64,000 nucleotides of DNA from Bacillus testis (lineage in GTDB: Bacteria > Bacillota > Bacilli > Bacillales > DSM-1321): the NCBI RefSeq assembly GCF_001243895.1, contig NZ_LN851186.1, forward strand, positions 3,845,022 through 3,909,021. The letters are read 5' to 3'. A program made the position numbers and the translations under genes. How positions within the stretch are numbered: the stretch's first letter is position 1; each line of letters opens with the position of its first letter. The notes beneath the pieces are model-generated. The model did no database searches and was not told the origin of the DNA. It saw only the letters and a program-made list of their open reading frames with translations. Positions 33,190-42,613 of this stretch are shown here, piece by piece.

Positions 33190-34476
33190 TTATGAACTTT
33201 TTAACTGTTCCAGTTCTTCTTCCGTCATTTCTTCCCGCCAAATGGTGGCTCCCAATCCGCTCAGCTTGTCCTCTAAATGGCTGTAGCCGCGGTCAATATG
33301 GTCCACGCCAGTGATTTCTGTTATTCCTTCTGCCATCAGGCCTGCTATGACCAAAGCTGCCCCGGCCCGCAAGTCGCTTGCTTTCACTTTTGCTCCTTGG
33401 AGCTGAACAGGGCCTGTAATGATTGCAGACCGCCCTTCCACCTTTATATTGGCGTTCATGCGGCGCAGTTCATCGATATGCTTGAAGCGTGCCCCGTATA
33501 TCGTATCCGTGACAACGCTTGAACCAGTCGCTTTTGTTAAAAACGCCGTGAATGGCTGTTGAAGGTCTGTGGCAAAACCGGGATATACCAATGTCTTGAT
33601 ATCCACAGCTTTCAATCGATCACCAGGCGACACAAAAATTTGGTCATCCCTTGTCTCAACGTTGACGCCCATTTCCCGCAGCTTGGCAATCAACGATTCT
33701 AAATGCTGGGGAATGACATTATCAATAAGCACGCCTTCGCCAACAGCAGCCGCCATTATAATGAATGTTCCAGCTTCTATTCTGTCAGGAATAATCGTGT
33801 GGCGGCAGCCGCTTAGTTTTTCCACACCGTCAATCCGGATCACGTCCGTTCCGGCCCCTTTAATTTTGGCTCCCATATTCGTCAATAAGGTGGCCACATC
33901 AATAATTTCCGGTTCTTTGGCCGCATTCTCGATGATCGTTTGCCCTTTAGCCCTTACCGCGGCCAGCATAATATTGATGGTTGCCCCTACGGATACGACA
34001 TCCAAATAAATGCGCGCTCCCCGCAGCTCATCAGCGCGGAGATAGATGGCTCCTTGTTCATTCGTCACGTGGGCGCCGAGTGCTTCAAATCCTTTAATAT
34101 GCTGGTCGATTGGTCTCGGGCCAAGATAGCAGCCTCCAGGAAGCCCGATAACGGCTTTCTTGAAGCGTCCAAGCATAGCTCCCATCAGATAATAAGAGGC
34201 GCGGAGTCTTTTCACTTTGCCATTGGGCAGTGGCATCGAAACCATACTGCGCGGGTCAATCGTCATTTCTCCGTCGGTGAATTGCACATCCCCGCCTATT
34301 TCCTCCAATAATCCTTTCAGCAGTCCAACATCAGATATATCAGGCAGTCCCTCAATCGTAACAGGTGAATCGGCCAGTATAGTGGCTGGAATCAAGGCCA
34401 CCGCACTGTTTTTCGCCCCGCTCACCCGAATTGTTCCTTTTAAAGGATATCCGCCGGCAATTTTAAGTTTATCCAT
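33190..34476 (-). CDS. murAB: UDP-N-acetylglucosamine 1-carboxyvinyltransferase, second copy type
   Basis: MurA catalyses the first committed step of peptidoglycan synthesis. The 428-residue protein begins [28 protein letters not shown]. It contains the active-site cysteine loop [18 protein letters not shown] (about 114–131), so the fosfomycin-target Cys is retained. Position next to glpX and near fbaA identifies it as the MurAB/MurZ paralogue; the main murA of Bacillus normally lies elsewhere. The tal gene found between murAB and fbaA in B. subtilis is absent. Confidence 0.94.
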   Translation of the reverse strand: MDKLKIAGGYPLKGTIRVSGAKNSAVALIPATILADSPVTIEGLPDISDVGLLKGLLEEIGGDVQFTDGEMTIDPRSMVSMPLPNGKVKRLRASYYLMGAMLGRFKKAVIGLPGGCYLGPRPIDQHIKGFEALGAHVTNEQGAIYLRADELRGARIYLDVVSVGATINIMLAAVRAKGQTIIENAAKEPEIIDVATLLTNMGAKIKGAGTDVIRIDGVEKLSGCRHTIIPDRIEAGTFIIMAAAVGEGVLIDNVIPQHLESLIAKLREMGVNVETRDDQIFVSPGDRLKAVDIKTLVYPGFATDLQQPFTAFLTKATGSSVVTDTIYGARFKHIDELRRMNANIKVEGRSAIITGPVQLQGAKVKASDLRAGAALVIAGLMAEGITEITGVDHIDRGYSHLEDKLSGLGATIWREEMTEEELEQLKSS

Positions 34477-34613
34477 AATTTGCTCCCTTCTACATCAAGC
34501 AGTTCCATGGGCTCACAGATCACTATTCCATTATATACCAACACAAATTCAAATACTCTGCCATTCTACATAAAACATAGTGTACTCAAAAAGCAAAATA
34601 TCATGTAAAAAAT

Positions 34614-34654
34614 AGAAAAAAAGGAGTCATAGGTTTCTTTCTATTACCTATGAC
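34614..34654 (-). terminator. Terminator-like hairpin upstream of murAB
   Basis: A nine-pair stem (GTCATAGGT / ACCTATGAC) is followed three bases later by T7 on the minus strand. It is about 140 bases upstream of murAB and more than 200 bases behind the fbaA terminator, so it either ends leftover fbaA transcripts or acts in the murAB leader. Confidence 0.6.
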
Positions 34655-34871
34655 CAATTGATATACCATTTATTGTAACAAACTTCTAGTAGCTTTGTAA
34701 CGTTTCTTACTTAAACAAAAAAGAACTCTCCCAATCATTTTAAAAAGAAAGAACTTTTTTTACAAGAACAATGATTATACCCAATATGGAGGATTCATGT
34801 GGTGGAATGTACAGGGGAAGTTACTGAAAGACTGATTCGCAACATAAGCTTCAGAACTAAAATGGTTGCGA

Positions 34872-34910
34872 TCATAAAAAAAGACCGGATGCATCGATTG
34901 CATTCCGGCC
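34872..34910 (-). terminator. Terminator of fbaA
   Basis: A long stem (GGCCGGA…TGCA / TGCATCCGGTC, minus strand, one bulge) followed by T7 lies about 10 bases after the fbaA stop. Confidence 0.9.
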
Positions 34911-34920
34911 TTTTAGATCA

Positions 34921-35778
34921 TTACGCTTTGTTGTTTGAACCGAATTCACGGATTTTGCCAACAACAGTTGCTTTAATAGCTTCGCGTCCTGGTCCGATGA
35001 ATTTACGTGGATCGTAAACTTCTTTATCGTTGTCAAGGACTTCGCGGACTTTCTTAGCAAAAGCGATTTGGTTTTCAGTGTTAACGTTGATTTTTGAAGT
35101 TCCAAGAGAAATGGATTTTTTGATATCTGCTTCTGGGATACCAGTTCCGCCGTGAAGAACCAAAGGCATGTTTGTAAGATCTTTGATTTCTTCCATTTCT
35201 TTGAATCCTAGGTTTGGTTCACCTTTGTAAGGACCGTGTACAGATCCTAGAGCTGGAGCTAGGCAGTCAATGCCAGTTGCTTCAACAAGGTGTTTACATT
35301 CGTTAGGGTCAGCATAGATTACGCCGTCAGCGATTACGTCGTCTTCTTGTCCACCTACTGTTCCAAGTTCTGCTTCAACAGAAACACCTTTTGCATGAGC
35401 GTAATCAACAACTTTTTTAGTTGTTTCTACGTTTTCTTCAAATGGGTGGTGTGATGCGTCGATCATGACAGAAGTGAAGCCAGCGTCGATCGCTTCTTTA
35501 CATTTGTCGAATGAAGAACCATGATCCAAGTGGATAGCCACAGGAACAGTGATTTTCATATCTTCTAATAAACCTTTAACCATCATTACTACTGTTTTGA
35601 AGCCGCCCATGTGACGTGCAGCACCTTCAGAAACACCTAGGATGACAGGAGATTTTTCTTCTTCAGCAGCTGCAAGGATTCCTTGTGTCCATTCAAGGTT
35701 GTTGATGTTGAATTGACCAACTGCATATTTTTCTTTTAATGCTTTGTTTAGCATTTCAGTCATTGAAACTAAAGGCAT
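34921..35778 (-). CDS. fbaA: Fructose-bisphosphate aldolase, class II
   Basis: This zinc-dependent glycolytic aldolase has 285 residues. The catalytic Asp and zinc His lie in [14 protein letters not shown] (about 79–92). Further metal and substrate motifs are [25 protein letters not shown] and KINVNTENQ. The codon choice is noticeably more biased than in neighbouring genes (for example repeated GCT, GTT and AAA codons), as expected for a very highly expressed gene. It lies between spo0F and murAB. Confidence 0.97.
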   Translation of the reverse strand: MPLVSMTEMLNKALKEKYAVGQFNINNLEWTQGILAAAEEEKSPVILGVSEGAARHMGGFKTVVMMVKGLLEDMKITVPVAIHLDHGSSFDKCKEAIDAGFTSVMIDASHHPFEENVETTKKVVDYAHAKGVSVEAELGTVGGQEDDVIADGVIYADPNECKHLVEATGIDCLAPALGSVHGPYKGEPNLGFKEMEEIKDLTNMPLVLHGGTGIPEADIKKSISLGTSKINVNTENQIAFAKKVREVLDNDKEVYDPRKFIGPGREAIKATVVGKIREFGSNNKA

Positions 35779-35863
35779 TTTATTTCCTCCTTATGTTATA
35801 GCTGTTCACACTGCTTTTTTCGCAGAGTTCCCTATTTAGAATACTTCCCAAAAGGGTATGTAA

Positions 35864-35892
35864 ACTATACGAAAAAATAGGCGAACAGTAAA
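35864..35892 (-). promoter_or_regulatory. Sigma-A promoter of fbaA
   Basis: On the minus strand, -35 TTTACT (35892–35887), a 17-base spacer and -10 TATAGT (35869–35864) stand about 90 bases upstream of fbaA. Confidence 0.55.
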
Positions 35893-36038
35893 CAATTTAA
35901 AATCCATTGTTAAGCATACCAATTGTTCTGTCATTTCTCAACATGTTGGCAGGAATGGGTAAAAATTGTTATTATTTTATCTCAAATGTTTGTCCATTAA
36001 TAGAATATTTAAATTTGTATTCCCTTTCACTTTGCCTT

Positions 36039-36410
36039 TTAAACCTTTTTAAGAGGAAGATACTTCTTCACGGCGCTCCGGATATCGTCAATATCGAACG
36101 GCTTGGCAAAGTGCGTGATGGCACCTAGGTCTTTTGCCTTCTGGATCATATCAAGCTCCCCGTAAGCAGTCATGATGATCACCGCTATTCCCTGGTCTTT
36201 CGCTTTCATCCGCTTGAGGATTTCGATGCCATCCATTCCAGGTATTTTCATATCAAGAAGGACGAGATCCGGCGAATATTTCTCTGCAATATCAAGTGCT
36301 TGGACGCCATTTGCTGCTTGGAATGTTTCATATCCCTCTTTTTGCAACACCTCATTCAATAAAATCCTAATTCCGAATTGATCGTCTACAATGAGTATTT
36401 TTCCAGCCAT
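36039..36410 (-). CDS. spo0F: Sporulation phosphorelay response regulator Spo0F
   Basis: Spo0F is a single-domain response regulator that accepts phosphate from sporulation kinases and passes it to Spo0B. The 123-residue receiver has the acidic pair Asp9–Asp10 (ILIVDDQFG), phospho-acceptor Asp53 ([13 protein letters not shown]), Thr81 (IMTAYGE) and Lys103 (FAKPFD). There is no output domain, as expected. It is divergent from ywjG; the 226-base gap between them contains dispersed-repeat copy B. I could not identify a convincing sigma-H promoter there. Confidence 0.96.
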   Translation of the reverse strand: MAGKILIVDDQFGIRILLNEVLQKEGYETFQAANGVQALDIAEKYSPDLVLLDMKIPGMDGIEILKRMKAKDQGIAVIIMTAYGELDMIQKAKDLGAITHFAKPFDIDDIRSAVKKYLPLKKV

Positions 36411-36450
36411 TTTACCACTCCTTGATTTTTATATAGTGAAATATCGATCG

Positions 36451-36560
36451 GGAGGATTTTTCATCCTTCGCCGACCATTAGTTGACCAATCGAGTCCATA
36501 CTGGCACTTGGCTCCCGCTTGCACTTCTTCATCTTTACTATCCAACGTTTCTGCATCCTT
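36451..36560. repeat. Dispersed intergenic repeat, copy B
   Basis: This segment resembles copy A at 22240–22366, with shared blocks such as ATTAGTTG, ACCAATC, TGGC and CACTTCTTCAT in the same order and spacing. It occupies the spo0F–ywjG divergent promoter region. Confidence 0.6.
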
Positions 36561-36636
36561 TTCACTAGCTTTGATTCGCTAATGTTGCCGGAATCCGATA
36601 TAATTCACATAGTTCTTGTGATAAAGGAGTTTTACT

Positions 36637-37155
36637 ATGCTTAAGATTTTTTCTACACAGCTAAGCGGCGTGTTCAAAGCGATTAATGATGATGAGTTTG
36701 CCTTCGAGGATGCAGCGCGCCTATTGGCTCAAGCTGCTGTCGGTGATGGAACCATTTATATAGCCGGGTTTGCTGAAATGAAAGGGTTGATTCCGCAAGC
36801 AACAGAAGGCACCGATGCCCTTCCAAGTTGCAAGCCTTTCAATCAGCTGGATGGAGTCACGACTGCCGATCGCGTCCTGCTAGCGGTCCGCCACCACAAC
36901 GACCCAGAAGCAATCAAGTTGGCAAAAGACCTATATGACAGACAGATTCCATTCGTCGCCATGAGCACCGTCGTAAACGATGAAAACGGCATTCAGGATT
37001 GGTGCGATGTGCACCTCGATCTACGTGTAAAAAGAGGGCTTGTCCCTGCTGACAATGGCGGGCGCATCGGCTTCCCGGCGCTAATGGCCGCACTGTATGC
37101 CTATCATGGCATACACTTCACATTGACAGAATTGCTAGAGGAGTATCAGGATTGA
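36637..37155 (+). CDS. ywjG: DUF2529 family protein YwjG
   Basis: This 172-residue conserved protein has the size and position of B. subtilis YwjG (DUF2529). Sequence features such as GDGTIYIAGFAEMKG and ATADRVLLAVRHHNDPEAIKLAKDL-like segments suggest a Rossmann/SIS-like sugar-phosphate-binding fold, but the function is unknown. An AAAGGAG Shine–Dalgarno precedes the ATG. It is transcribed away from spo0F and towards pyrG, and has its own terminator before the insertion sequence. Confidence 0.88.
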   Translation: MLKIFSTQLSGVFKAINDDEFAFEDAARLLAQAAVGDGTIYIAGFAEMKGLIPQATEGTDALPSCKPFNQLDGVTTADRVLLAVRHHNDPEAIKLAKDLYDRQIPFVAMSTVVNDENGIQDWCDVHLDLRVKRGLVPADNGGRIGFPALMAALYAYHGIHFTLTELLEEYQD

Positions 37156-37222
37156 TAGCAACATCTTCCATATAAGAAAATAATACCATTCTTTCTGGCA
37201 CACTCCCACATTTTTATCGATG

Positions 37223-37256
37223 AAGGCTGTGATTAATGGATGGCCAGCCTTTTTCA
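37223..37256 (+). terminator. Terminator of ywjG
   Basis: A seven-pair stem (AAGGCTG / CAGCCTT) followed by TTTTC on the plus strand lies about 70 bases after the ywjG stop and 20 bases before the insertion sequence. Confidence 0.6.
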
Positions 37257-37274
37257 GCTGAATAGAGGCAATAA

Positions 37275-37294
37275 AAAAGAGGCTGGGACAGAAC
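37275..37294. repeat. IS left terminal inverted repeat
   Basis: Twenty bases identical to the complement of 39087–39106. Confidence 0.92.
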
Positions 37295-37320
37295 TAGCTT
37301 CAATAATGAAAAAAGTAATG

Positions 37321-37358
37321 AAAAAAGTGAAATTGAGTGCGCTCAATTTCACTTTTTT
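37321..37358 (-). terminator. Perfect 17-bp hairpin behind the transposase
   Basis: AAAAAAGTGAAATTGAG and its exact complement flank a four-base loop. The A and T runs at the stem base make it work as a terminator in both directions. It follows the transposase stop by about 20 bases. Confidence 0.85.
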
Positions 37359-37378
37359 CTATTCTTCTCTAATCATCC

Positions 37379-38947
37379 TTACCTGTTAGCCGTGAATTTC
37401 CTTAAATTCACGGCCATTAATGCAAGGCCCATTTCATTTTCAACTTTCGATTTTCCTCGAACTGAAAATCGATTGAAATGCAAATTAGCCTTCAAGAATC
37501 CAAAAACTGGTTCCACATCTATTTTTCTTTTACGATAAATGGAACTCGTTTCTTCTTCTGAAAGCTTCGCTCTTACGTATTCTTTTTGTTGTTCCCATTT
37601 TTCATTCACCATTACTTTTCGATGGTTTCCTTCTTTTGCTTTTGTACATGAGGAACGCAATGGGCATCCTGAACAGTTTTCACACTCATAAATCTTAAAT
37701 TCACGTGTGAAGCCTTCTTTATCTGTTCGTACTGAATAATTTTTAAAGACAAGTTGTTGTTGGTTGGGACACGTGTATACATCCTTTTCTTTGTCATACT
37801 GCCAATTCGCTGTATTGAATGGGTTTTGTTTATATTTCTTCTTTTGCTCTTTCACGTACATTCCATAGGTAATTAACGCTTCTCGTTTACGATTTGAAAG
37901 GATATCATCATAATTCTGTTCACTTCCATATCCTGCATCTGCGACGATGTGCTTTGGCAACTCAAAATAATGTTGTTCAATTTGGTCTAAGAACGGGATT
38001 AATGTACGGGTATCAGTTGGATTCGAAAAGAGGCTGTAGGCAAGCGCGTATTGTCCTTCTGTTGCCACTTGTACATTATAACCGGCTTTCAATTGACCAT
38101 TTTTCATATAATCATCTTTCATACGCATAAAGGTCGCGTCGGGATCTGTCTTTGAATAACTATTTCGTGTGCCGAATATTTCAAAGTCTTTTTGATATCT
38201 CTGTTTTCGTTGGATATGGTCCATTAATTGTTTTCGTGCTTGTTTTGGGAATTTCCGTTCACTTCTCAACGCTTTTCGCTCGGCTCCATTCGTTGATGCC
38301 TCTATTTTTTGATCGTACTCAGAAATCACTTCATCTACTTTTTCAACGATTTGAGTGAGCTCTTCCAACGTTAACTCTTCTTCACTTTCCTGTACAATTT
38401 GAGGCATGATTTCATTTTTAAGCAGCTCTTTATATAGATGATTTGATTTTTCGATTAATCCCTGATGATACTTCTCGATGGATTTCTTCCAAACAAACGT
38501 AAACTTATTCGCATTCGCTTCAATCTTCGTTCCATCAATAAAGATGGCTTCTTGATCAATGATTTTTTCTTGGACGAGCTGGCAACGGAATTGAACGAAA
38601 CATTGGCGGATTAATTCTTTTACTTCAGGTTGAACACGGAAACGGTTGATGGTGCGGTAGCTTGGTTCATATCCTTGCGCCAGCCACATCATACGAATAC
38701 TGTCCTTTAAAAGGGCTTCTATTTTCCGACCTGAAAAGACAGATTGTGTATAGGCACATAGGATAATTTTCAACATCATGCGTGGATGATAGGCAGGACA
38801 ACCCTCATTCCGCAGAAATGGTTCAAACGCTTCATGAGGAATACTTTCAACTAAGTGGTGTACATGGAAGGCGATATCATTCTTTTGTAATCTGACTTCT
38901 AAATCTAAAGGCAAAATTAATTGATTCATGTTATAATCTTTAAACAT
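37379..38947 (-). CDS. IS1182-family transposase
   Basis: The 522-residue transposase is full length for the family. The N-terminal DUF772-type domain (about 40–115: YHPRMMLKIILCAYTQSVFSGRKIEALL, YRTINRFR) precedes a DDE catalytic domain with IFIDGTKIEANANKF (first Asp), IVADAGYGSEQNYD (second Asp) and a C-terminal KIDVEPVFGFLKANLHFNRFS (Glu). A cysteine cluster CENCSGCPLRSSC near residues 425–440 may bind metal. The frame is uninterrupted, so the copy may be active. It has its own start context and is insulated by terminators on both sides. Confidence 0.94.
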   Translation of the reverse strand: MFKDYNMNQLILPLDLEVRLQKNDIAFHVHHLVESIPHEAFEPFLRNEGCPAYHPRMMLKIILCAYTQSVFSGRKIEALLKDSIRMMWLAQGYEPSYRTINRFRVQPEVKELIRQCFVQFRCQLVQEKIIDQEAIFIDGTKIEANANKFTFVWKKSIEKYHQGLIEKSNHLYKELLKNEIMPQIVQESEEELTLEELTQIVEKVDEVISEYDQKIEASTNGAERKALRSERKFPKQARKQLMDHIQRKQRYQKDFEIFGTRNSYSKTDPDATFMRMKDDYMKNGQLKAGYNVQVATEGQYALAYSLFSNPTDTRTLIPFLDQIEQHYFELPKHIVADAGYGSEQNYDDILSNRKREALITYGMYVKEQKKKYKQNPFNTANWQYDKEKDVYTCPNQQQLVFKNYSVRTDKEGFTREFKIYECENCSGCPLRSSCTKAKEGNHRKVMVNEKWEQQKEYVRAKLSEEETSSIYRKRKIDVEPVFGFLKANLHFNRFSVRGKSKVENEMGLALMAVNLRKFTANR

Positions 38948-39027
38948 AAGGACACTTCTTTCTGTTTGGTTTTGTGTGGTAACTTAATTTTAACAGAGAA
39001 TGTCCTTATTTTATTTTGAAAAAAATC

Positions 39028-39070
39028 AAAGCCGGTGAAATTTTACTCATTGTAAAATTTCACCGGCTTT
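39028..39070 (-). terminator. Perfect 18-bp hairpin at the pyrG side of the IS
   Basis: AAAGCCGGTGAAATTTTA and its exact complement flank a seven-base loop. On the minus strand it is followed by TTTGATTTTTTT, so it would terminate pyrG transcripts entering the element. Confidence 0.88.
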
Positions 39071-39086
39071 TTCATTTTAGAGGAGG

Positions 39087-39106
39087 GTTCTGTCCCAGCC
39101 TCTTTT
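39087..39106. repeat. IS right terminal inverted repeat
   Basis: Exact complement of 37275–37294. It ends 10 bases from the pyrG stop codon. Confidence 0.92.
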
Positions 39107-39116
39107 CGTTGCCTTA

Positions 39117-40757
<1,641 letters not shown>

Positions 40758-40941
40758 TCAGTATTACGCAGACTCCCTCCTGCCGGCATGCATAGGGAGG
40801 CATCAGGAGCGCGAGCAGTCTGCAGAAAAGCCAAAATGGACATAAAAATAAAAATGAAAGGGAGCTTTCCAACTCTCTTTCCTTTAACTACCTGATGGAA
40901 TAATTAAAGTTTCCCCATAACCTAAAACATTGCAAAAGCTT

Positions 40942-40985
40942 CATGAAAAAACAAAAACGCTCCTCTTACAAAAGGTAAGGGAGCG
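40942..40985 (-). terminator. pyrG leader attenuator
   Basis: On the minus strand, CGCTCC-CTTAC and GTAAG-A-GGAGCG form an 11-pair stem with one bulge and a five-base loop, followed by TTTTTGTTTTTT. It lies at about +44 to +71 of the pyrG transcript. The 5' arm contains the pyrimidine run CTCCCTT, which in B. subtilis pairs with extra G residues added to the RNA 5' end when CTP is low. Confidence 0.85.
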
Positions 40986-41027
40986 GTATAATGTGTATAC
41001 AATAAGCGTGTCCTTTTTAAAGGAGCC

Positions 41028-41064
41028 CAAAAATGATTCTACAAATTTCTACTTAAAAAGTCAA
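41028..41064 (-). promoter_or_regulatory. pyrG promoter with GGGCT start
   Basis: On the minus strand, -35 TTGACT (41064–41059), a 17-base spacer, -10 TAGAAT (41041–41036) and, seven bases on, GGGCTCC starting at 41028. The GGGC initial transcribed sequence is the element needed for reiterative transcription control. The promoter begins six bases past the rpoE stop. Confidence 0.85.
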
Positions 41065-41069
41065 GCTGT

Positions 41070-41594
41070 TTAGATTTCTTCTTCCTCTTCGTCTTCTTCG
41101 TCGCTATCAAGCTCGAAGTCGTCTTCAACAAGATCCTCGTCCAAATCATCTTCGTCTTCTTCATCGTCGATTCCCAGAAGATCCTCGTCATCGTCTTCGT
41201 CAACTTCCAAATCGTCGTTTTCGAAGTCATCCAAATCTAAATCGTCTTCCAGATCATCGAACTCTTCATCAGCTTTCTTTGCTTTTTTCTTCTTCGGTTT
41301 GACCGGGTTTACCATTTCATCTTCCACTTGATCGATCGGGTACCAGTCTTTCAATCCCCACATTTGCTCGCCAGGGATGCTGAAACGGCCGTCAACATTC
41401 AAGTCTGTATAGAATTGCGGCAGCTTTTGCTGCAATTGTTCTTGGGTCAAATCTTGCAGTTTAGCGATTTCCTTTATGAGATCCTGAAAAGAAATAGCTT
41501 GTTTTCTTTCGCCTAGGATCGCGTGTGTAAGTTCAATTAAAGACATTTCTTTAAGGTCTTCTTTAGACATTTGATTCAAATTCAAAATGTGCAC
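41070..41594 (-). CDS. rpoE: RNA polymerase delta subunit
   Basis: Delta is a Firmicutes-specific RNA polymerase subunit that promotes recycling and affects open-complex stability. The 174-residue protein has a folded N-terminal domain (about 1–90, MSLIELTHAILGERKQAISFQDLIKEIAKL, WGLKDWYPIDQVEDE). It continues with a short basic patch KPKKKKAKK and an extremely acidic Asp/Glu tail of about 75 residues. This two-part layout is diagnostic. Order rpoE–pyrG is conserved in Bacillus; here they share no clear terminator except the pyrG attenuator. Confidence 0.97.
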   Translation of the reverse strand: MHILNLNQMSKEDLKEMSLIELTHAILGERKQAISFQDLIKEIAKLQDLTQEQLQQKLPQFYTDLNVDGRFSIPGEQMWGLKDWYPIDQVEDEMVNPVKPKKKKAKKADEEFDDLEDDLDLDDFENDDLEVDEDDDEDLLGIDDEEDEDDLDEDLVEDDFELDSDEEDEEEEEI

Positions 41595-41706
41595 GTCCTT
41601 TCTCTATCAAAAAGCATGGTGGTCATACTTTATCAATCCTGCCATAAACAAATACGCATATACATACCATTATAAACAATTCATTTGGGTTTATGCTAGT
41701 TCTAAC

Positions 41707-41895
41707 TTATCCTTTACGGCGTTTTTTACCACTTAAAGGCTTCTTTTCCTTCCGATGTTCCCGGTAAGCCAAATAGAAAAAAAAGAACGAGATCGTAAAG
41801 AAGCTGACTGCGCCGAATTGTTTATCATATAAAAACAAAGAAGCAACTATGAAAGCAGCAAACAACAAGATATATACAAATGTCTTTAGCCTCAT
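41707..41895 (-). CDS. Small membrane protein of unknown function
   Basis: A 62-residue protein starts with ATG after a GGAGCTGGAATC ribosome-binding region. It has two closely spaced hydrophobic helices (about 5–24 and 28–44) and a strongly basic C-terminus (REHRKEKKPLSGKKRRKG), which by the positive-inside rule places both ends in the cytoplasm. I do not recognise the family. Codon use and the Shine–Dalgarno make it credible. It is upstream of rpoE, with no terminator visible in between. Confidence 0.65.
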   Translation of the reverse strand: MRLKTFVYILLFAAFIVASLFLYDKQFGAVSFFTISFFFFYLAYREHRKEKKPLSGKKRRKG

Positions 41896-42017
41896 GATTC
41901 CAGCTCCATTATATCGTTTAGAAAATCATTTTAACCTTATTATTCAGGATTTATAAAGTTTTTTTGTAAAAATATTGTTTTTTTGCACTTCCATAGCTCT
42001 GTATCCATGTAAAAGGA

Positions 42018-42048
42018 GAAAAAAGAAGCTGATGCATATATCAGCTTC
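42018..42048 (-). terminator. Terminator-like hairpin downstream of the repeat
   Basis: A nine-pair stem (GAAGCTGAT / ATCAGCTTC) followed by T6 on the minus strand. The same stem sequence recurs at 42589–42613. Confidence 0.75.
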
Positions 42049-42129
42049 CACAGTGTTGAAAAACAATCTTTTCAATGAACAAAATAGAAAAACTGCTTCA
42101 ATATCTCCTTTTAAAAAAGTATAAAAAGA

Positions 42130-42290
42130 AGCGCCAAGGTGCAAGCGACGATTGATATCCGCTTCAGGATGCTCGCTTTCCGCGGGGCGGGCGGTGAGCC
42201 TCCTCGGCGCAAATCGCCTGTGGGGTCTCACCTGTCCCGCTTATCCCGCAGGAGTCTCGCACCTTCCGCTCCTATCAATCAACCTTACGA
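42130..42290. repeat. GC-rich dispersed intergenic repeat of the Bacillus type
   Basis: The core (GCTCGCTTTCCGCGGGGCGG … GTGAGCCTCCTCGGCGC … TGTGGGGTCTCACC … TCCCGCAGGAGTCTCGC) is much richer in GC than its surroundings and folds into a long hairpin around GGTGAG/CTCACC and GGCG/CGCC. I recall closely similar sequences scattered between genes in many Bacillus genomes. AAGGTGC and GCACCTT mark the outer arms. Confidence 0.8.
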
Positions 42291-42440
42291 TCAATCACTC
42301 ACCTTATTTAAAAACAACCACCTTTTAGAAAATAAACTTATGATAAGATGGATGACTCCATACCTAAAAAGGTTTCGTTCCATGAGATCGTAAGTCAACA
42401 GGTAAGACCGTCGACAAAGGAACTGGACGTTGAGCATGAT

Positions 42441-42474
42441 AAAAAACTCCATGGCTGATGGATGGTACCATGGA
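42441..42474 (-). terminator. Terminator-like hairpin
   Basis: A seven-pair stem (TCCATGG / CCATGGA) is followed by GTTTTTT on the minus strand. It could terminate icmF operon transcripts that pass the first hairpin. Confidence 0.6.
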
Positions 42475-42546
42475 ATTCATAAAGTAAAAGCACTTGGTGA
42501 GTGCCATCATCAAATACTTAAATAATGAGACCAACCAAATAAAAAA

Positions 42547-42560
42547 TGTTAGCGTTTACA
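42547..42560. promoter_or_regulatory. cre-like site (CcpA operator consensus)
   Basis: TGTTAGCGTTTACA fits the catabolite-responsive element consensus TGWNANCGNTNWCA at every position. It lies about 70 bases beyond the icmF stop, not at an obvious promoter, so function is uncertain. Confidence 0.4.
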
Positions 42561-42588
42561 CATGACCAACTTTTTATTTCAATAACAT

Positions 42589-42613
42589 GGAAGCTGATAA
42601 TACATCAGCTTCC
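42589..42613 (-). terminator. Perfect 10-bp hairpin after icmF
   Basis: GGAAGCTGAT / ATCAGCTTCC with a five-base loop lies 16 bases behind the icmF stop. There is no T-run, so it may stabilise the 3' end rather than terminate. Confidence 0.55.

Larger units (their letters stand above)
34477..34920. other. Gene-free interval in place of tal
   Basis: B. subtilis has a transaldolase gene here; no trace of it is readable. The interval holds the fbaA terminator, a second terminator-like hairpin (34614–34654) and, on the plus strand, a 12-codon frame MWWNVQGKLLKD at 34797 after a GGAGG sequence, for which I have no further support. Confidence 0.55.
37275..39106 (-). mobile_element. IS1182-family insertion sequence, complete
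   Basis: The element is 1,832 bases long. Its ends are perfect 20-base inverted repeats, AAAAGAGGCTGGGACAGAAC at 37275–37294 and the complement at 39087–39106. It carries one intact transposase gene. Strong hairpin terminators lie just inside both ends (37321–37358 and 39028–39070). It is inserted 10 bases beyond the pyrG stop, between the convergent genes ywjG and pyrG. GGCAA is present just outside both ends in opposite orientation, so either the terminal repeats extend imperfectly or the target was a hairpin. No clear direct target duplication is visible. Confidence 0.93.

Noticed and set aside
34797..34835. 12-codon frame MWWNVQGKLLKD with a GGAGG site, plus strand
   Set aside because: Too short to support as a gene without expression data; no convincing promoter upstream. 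Mentioned only as a remark.
41944..42231. 95-codon open frame on the minus strand downstream of icmF
   Set aside because: It crosses a hairpin with T-run and the GC-rich intergenic repeat, has no ribosome-binding site and its residue composition (RPHRRFAPRRL…) is that of translated repeat DNA.
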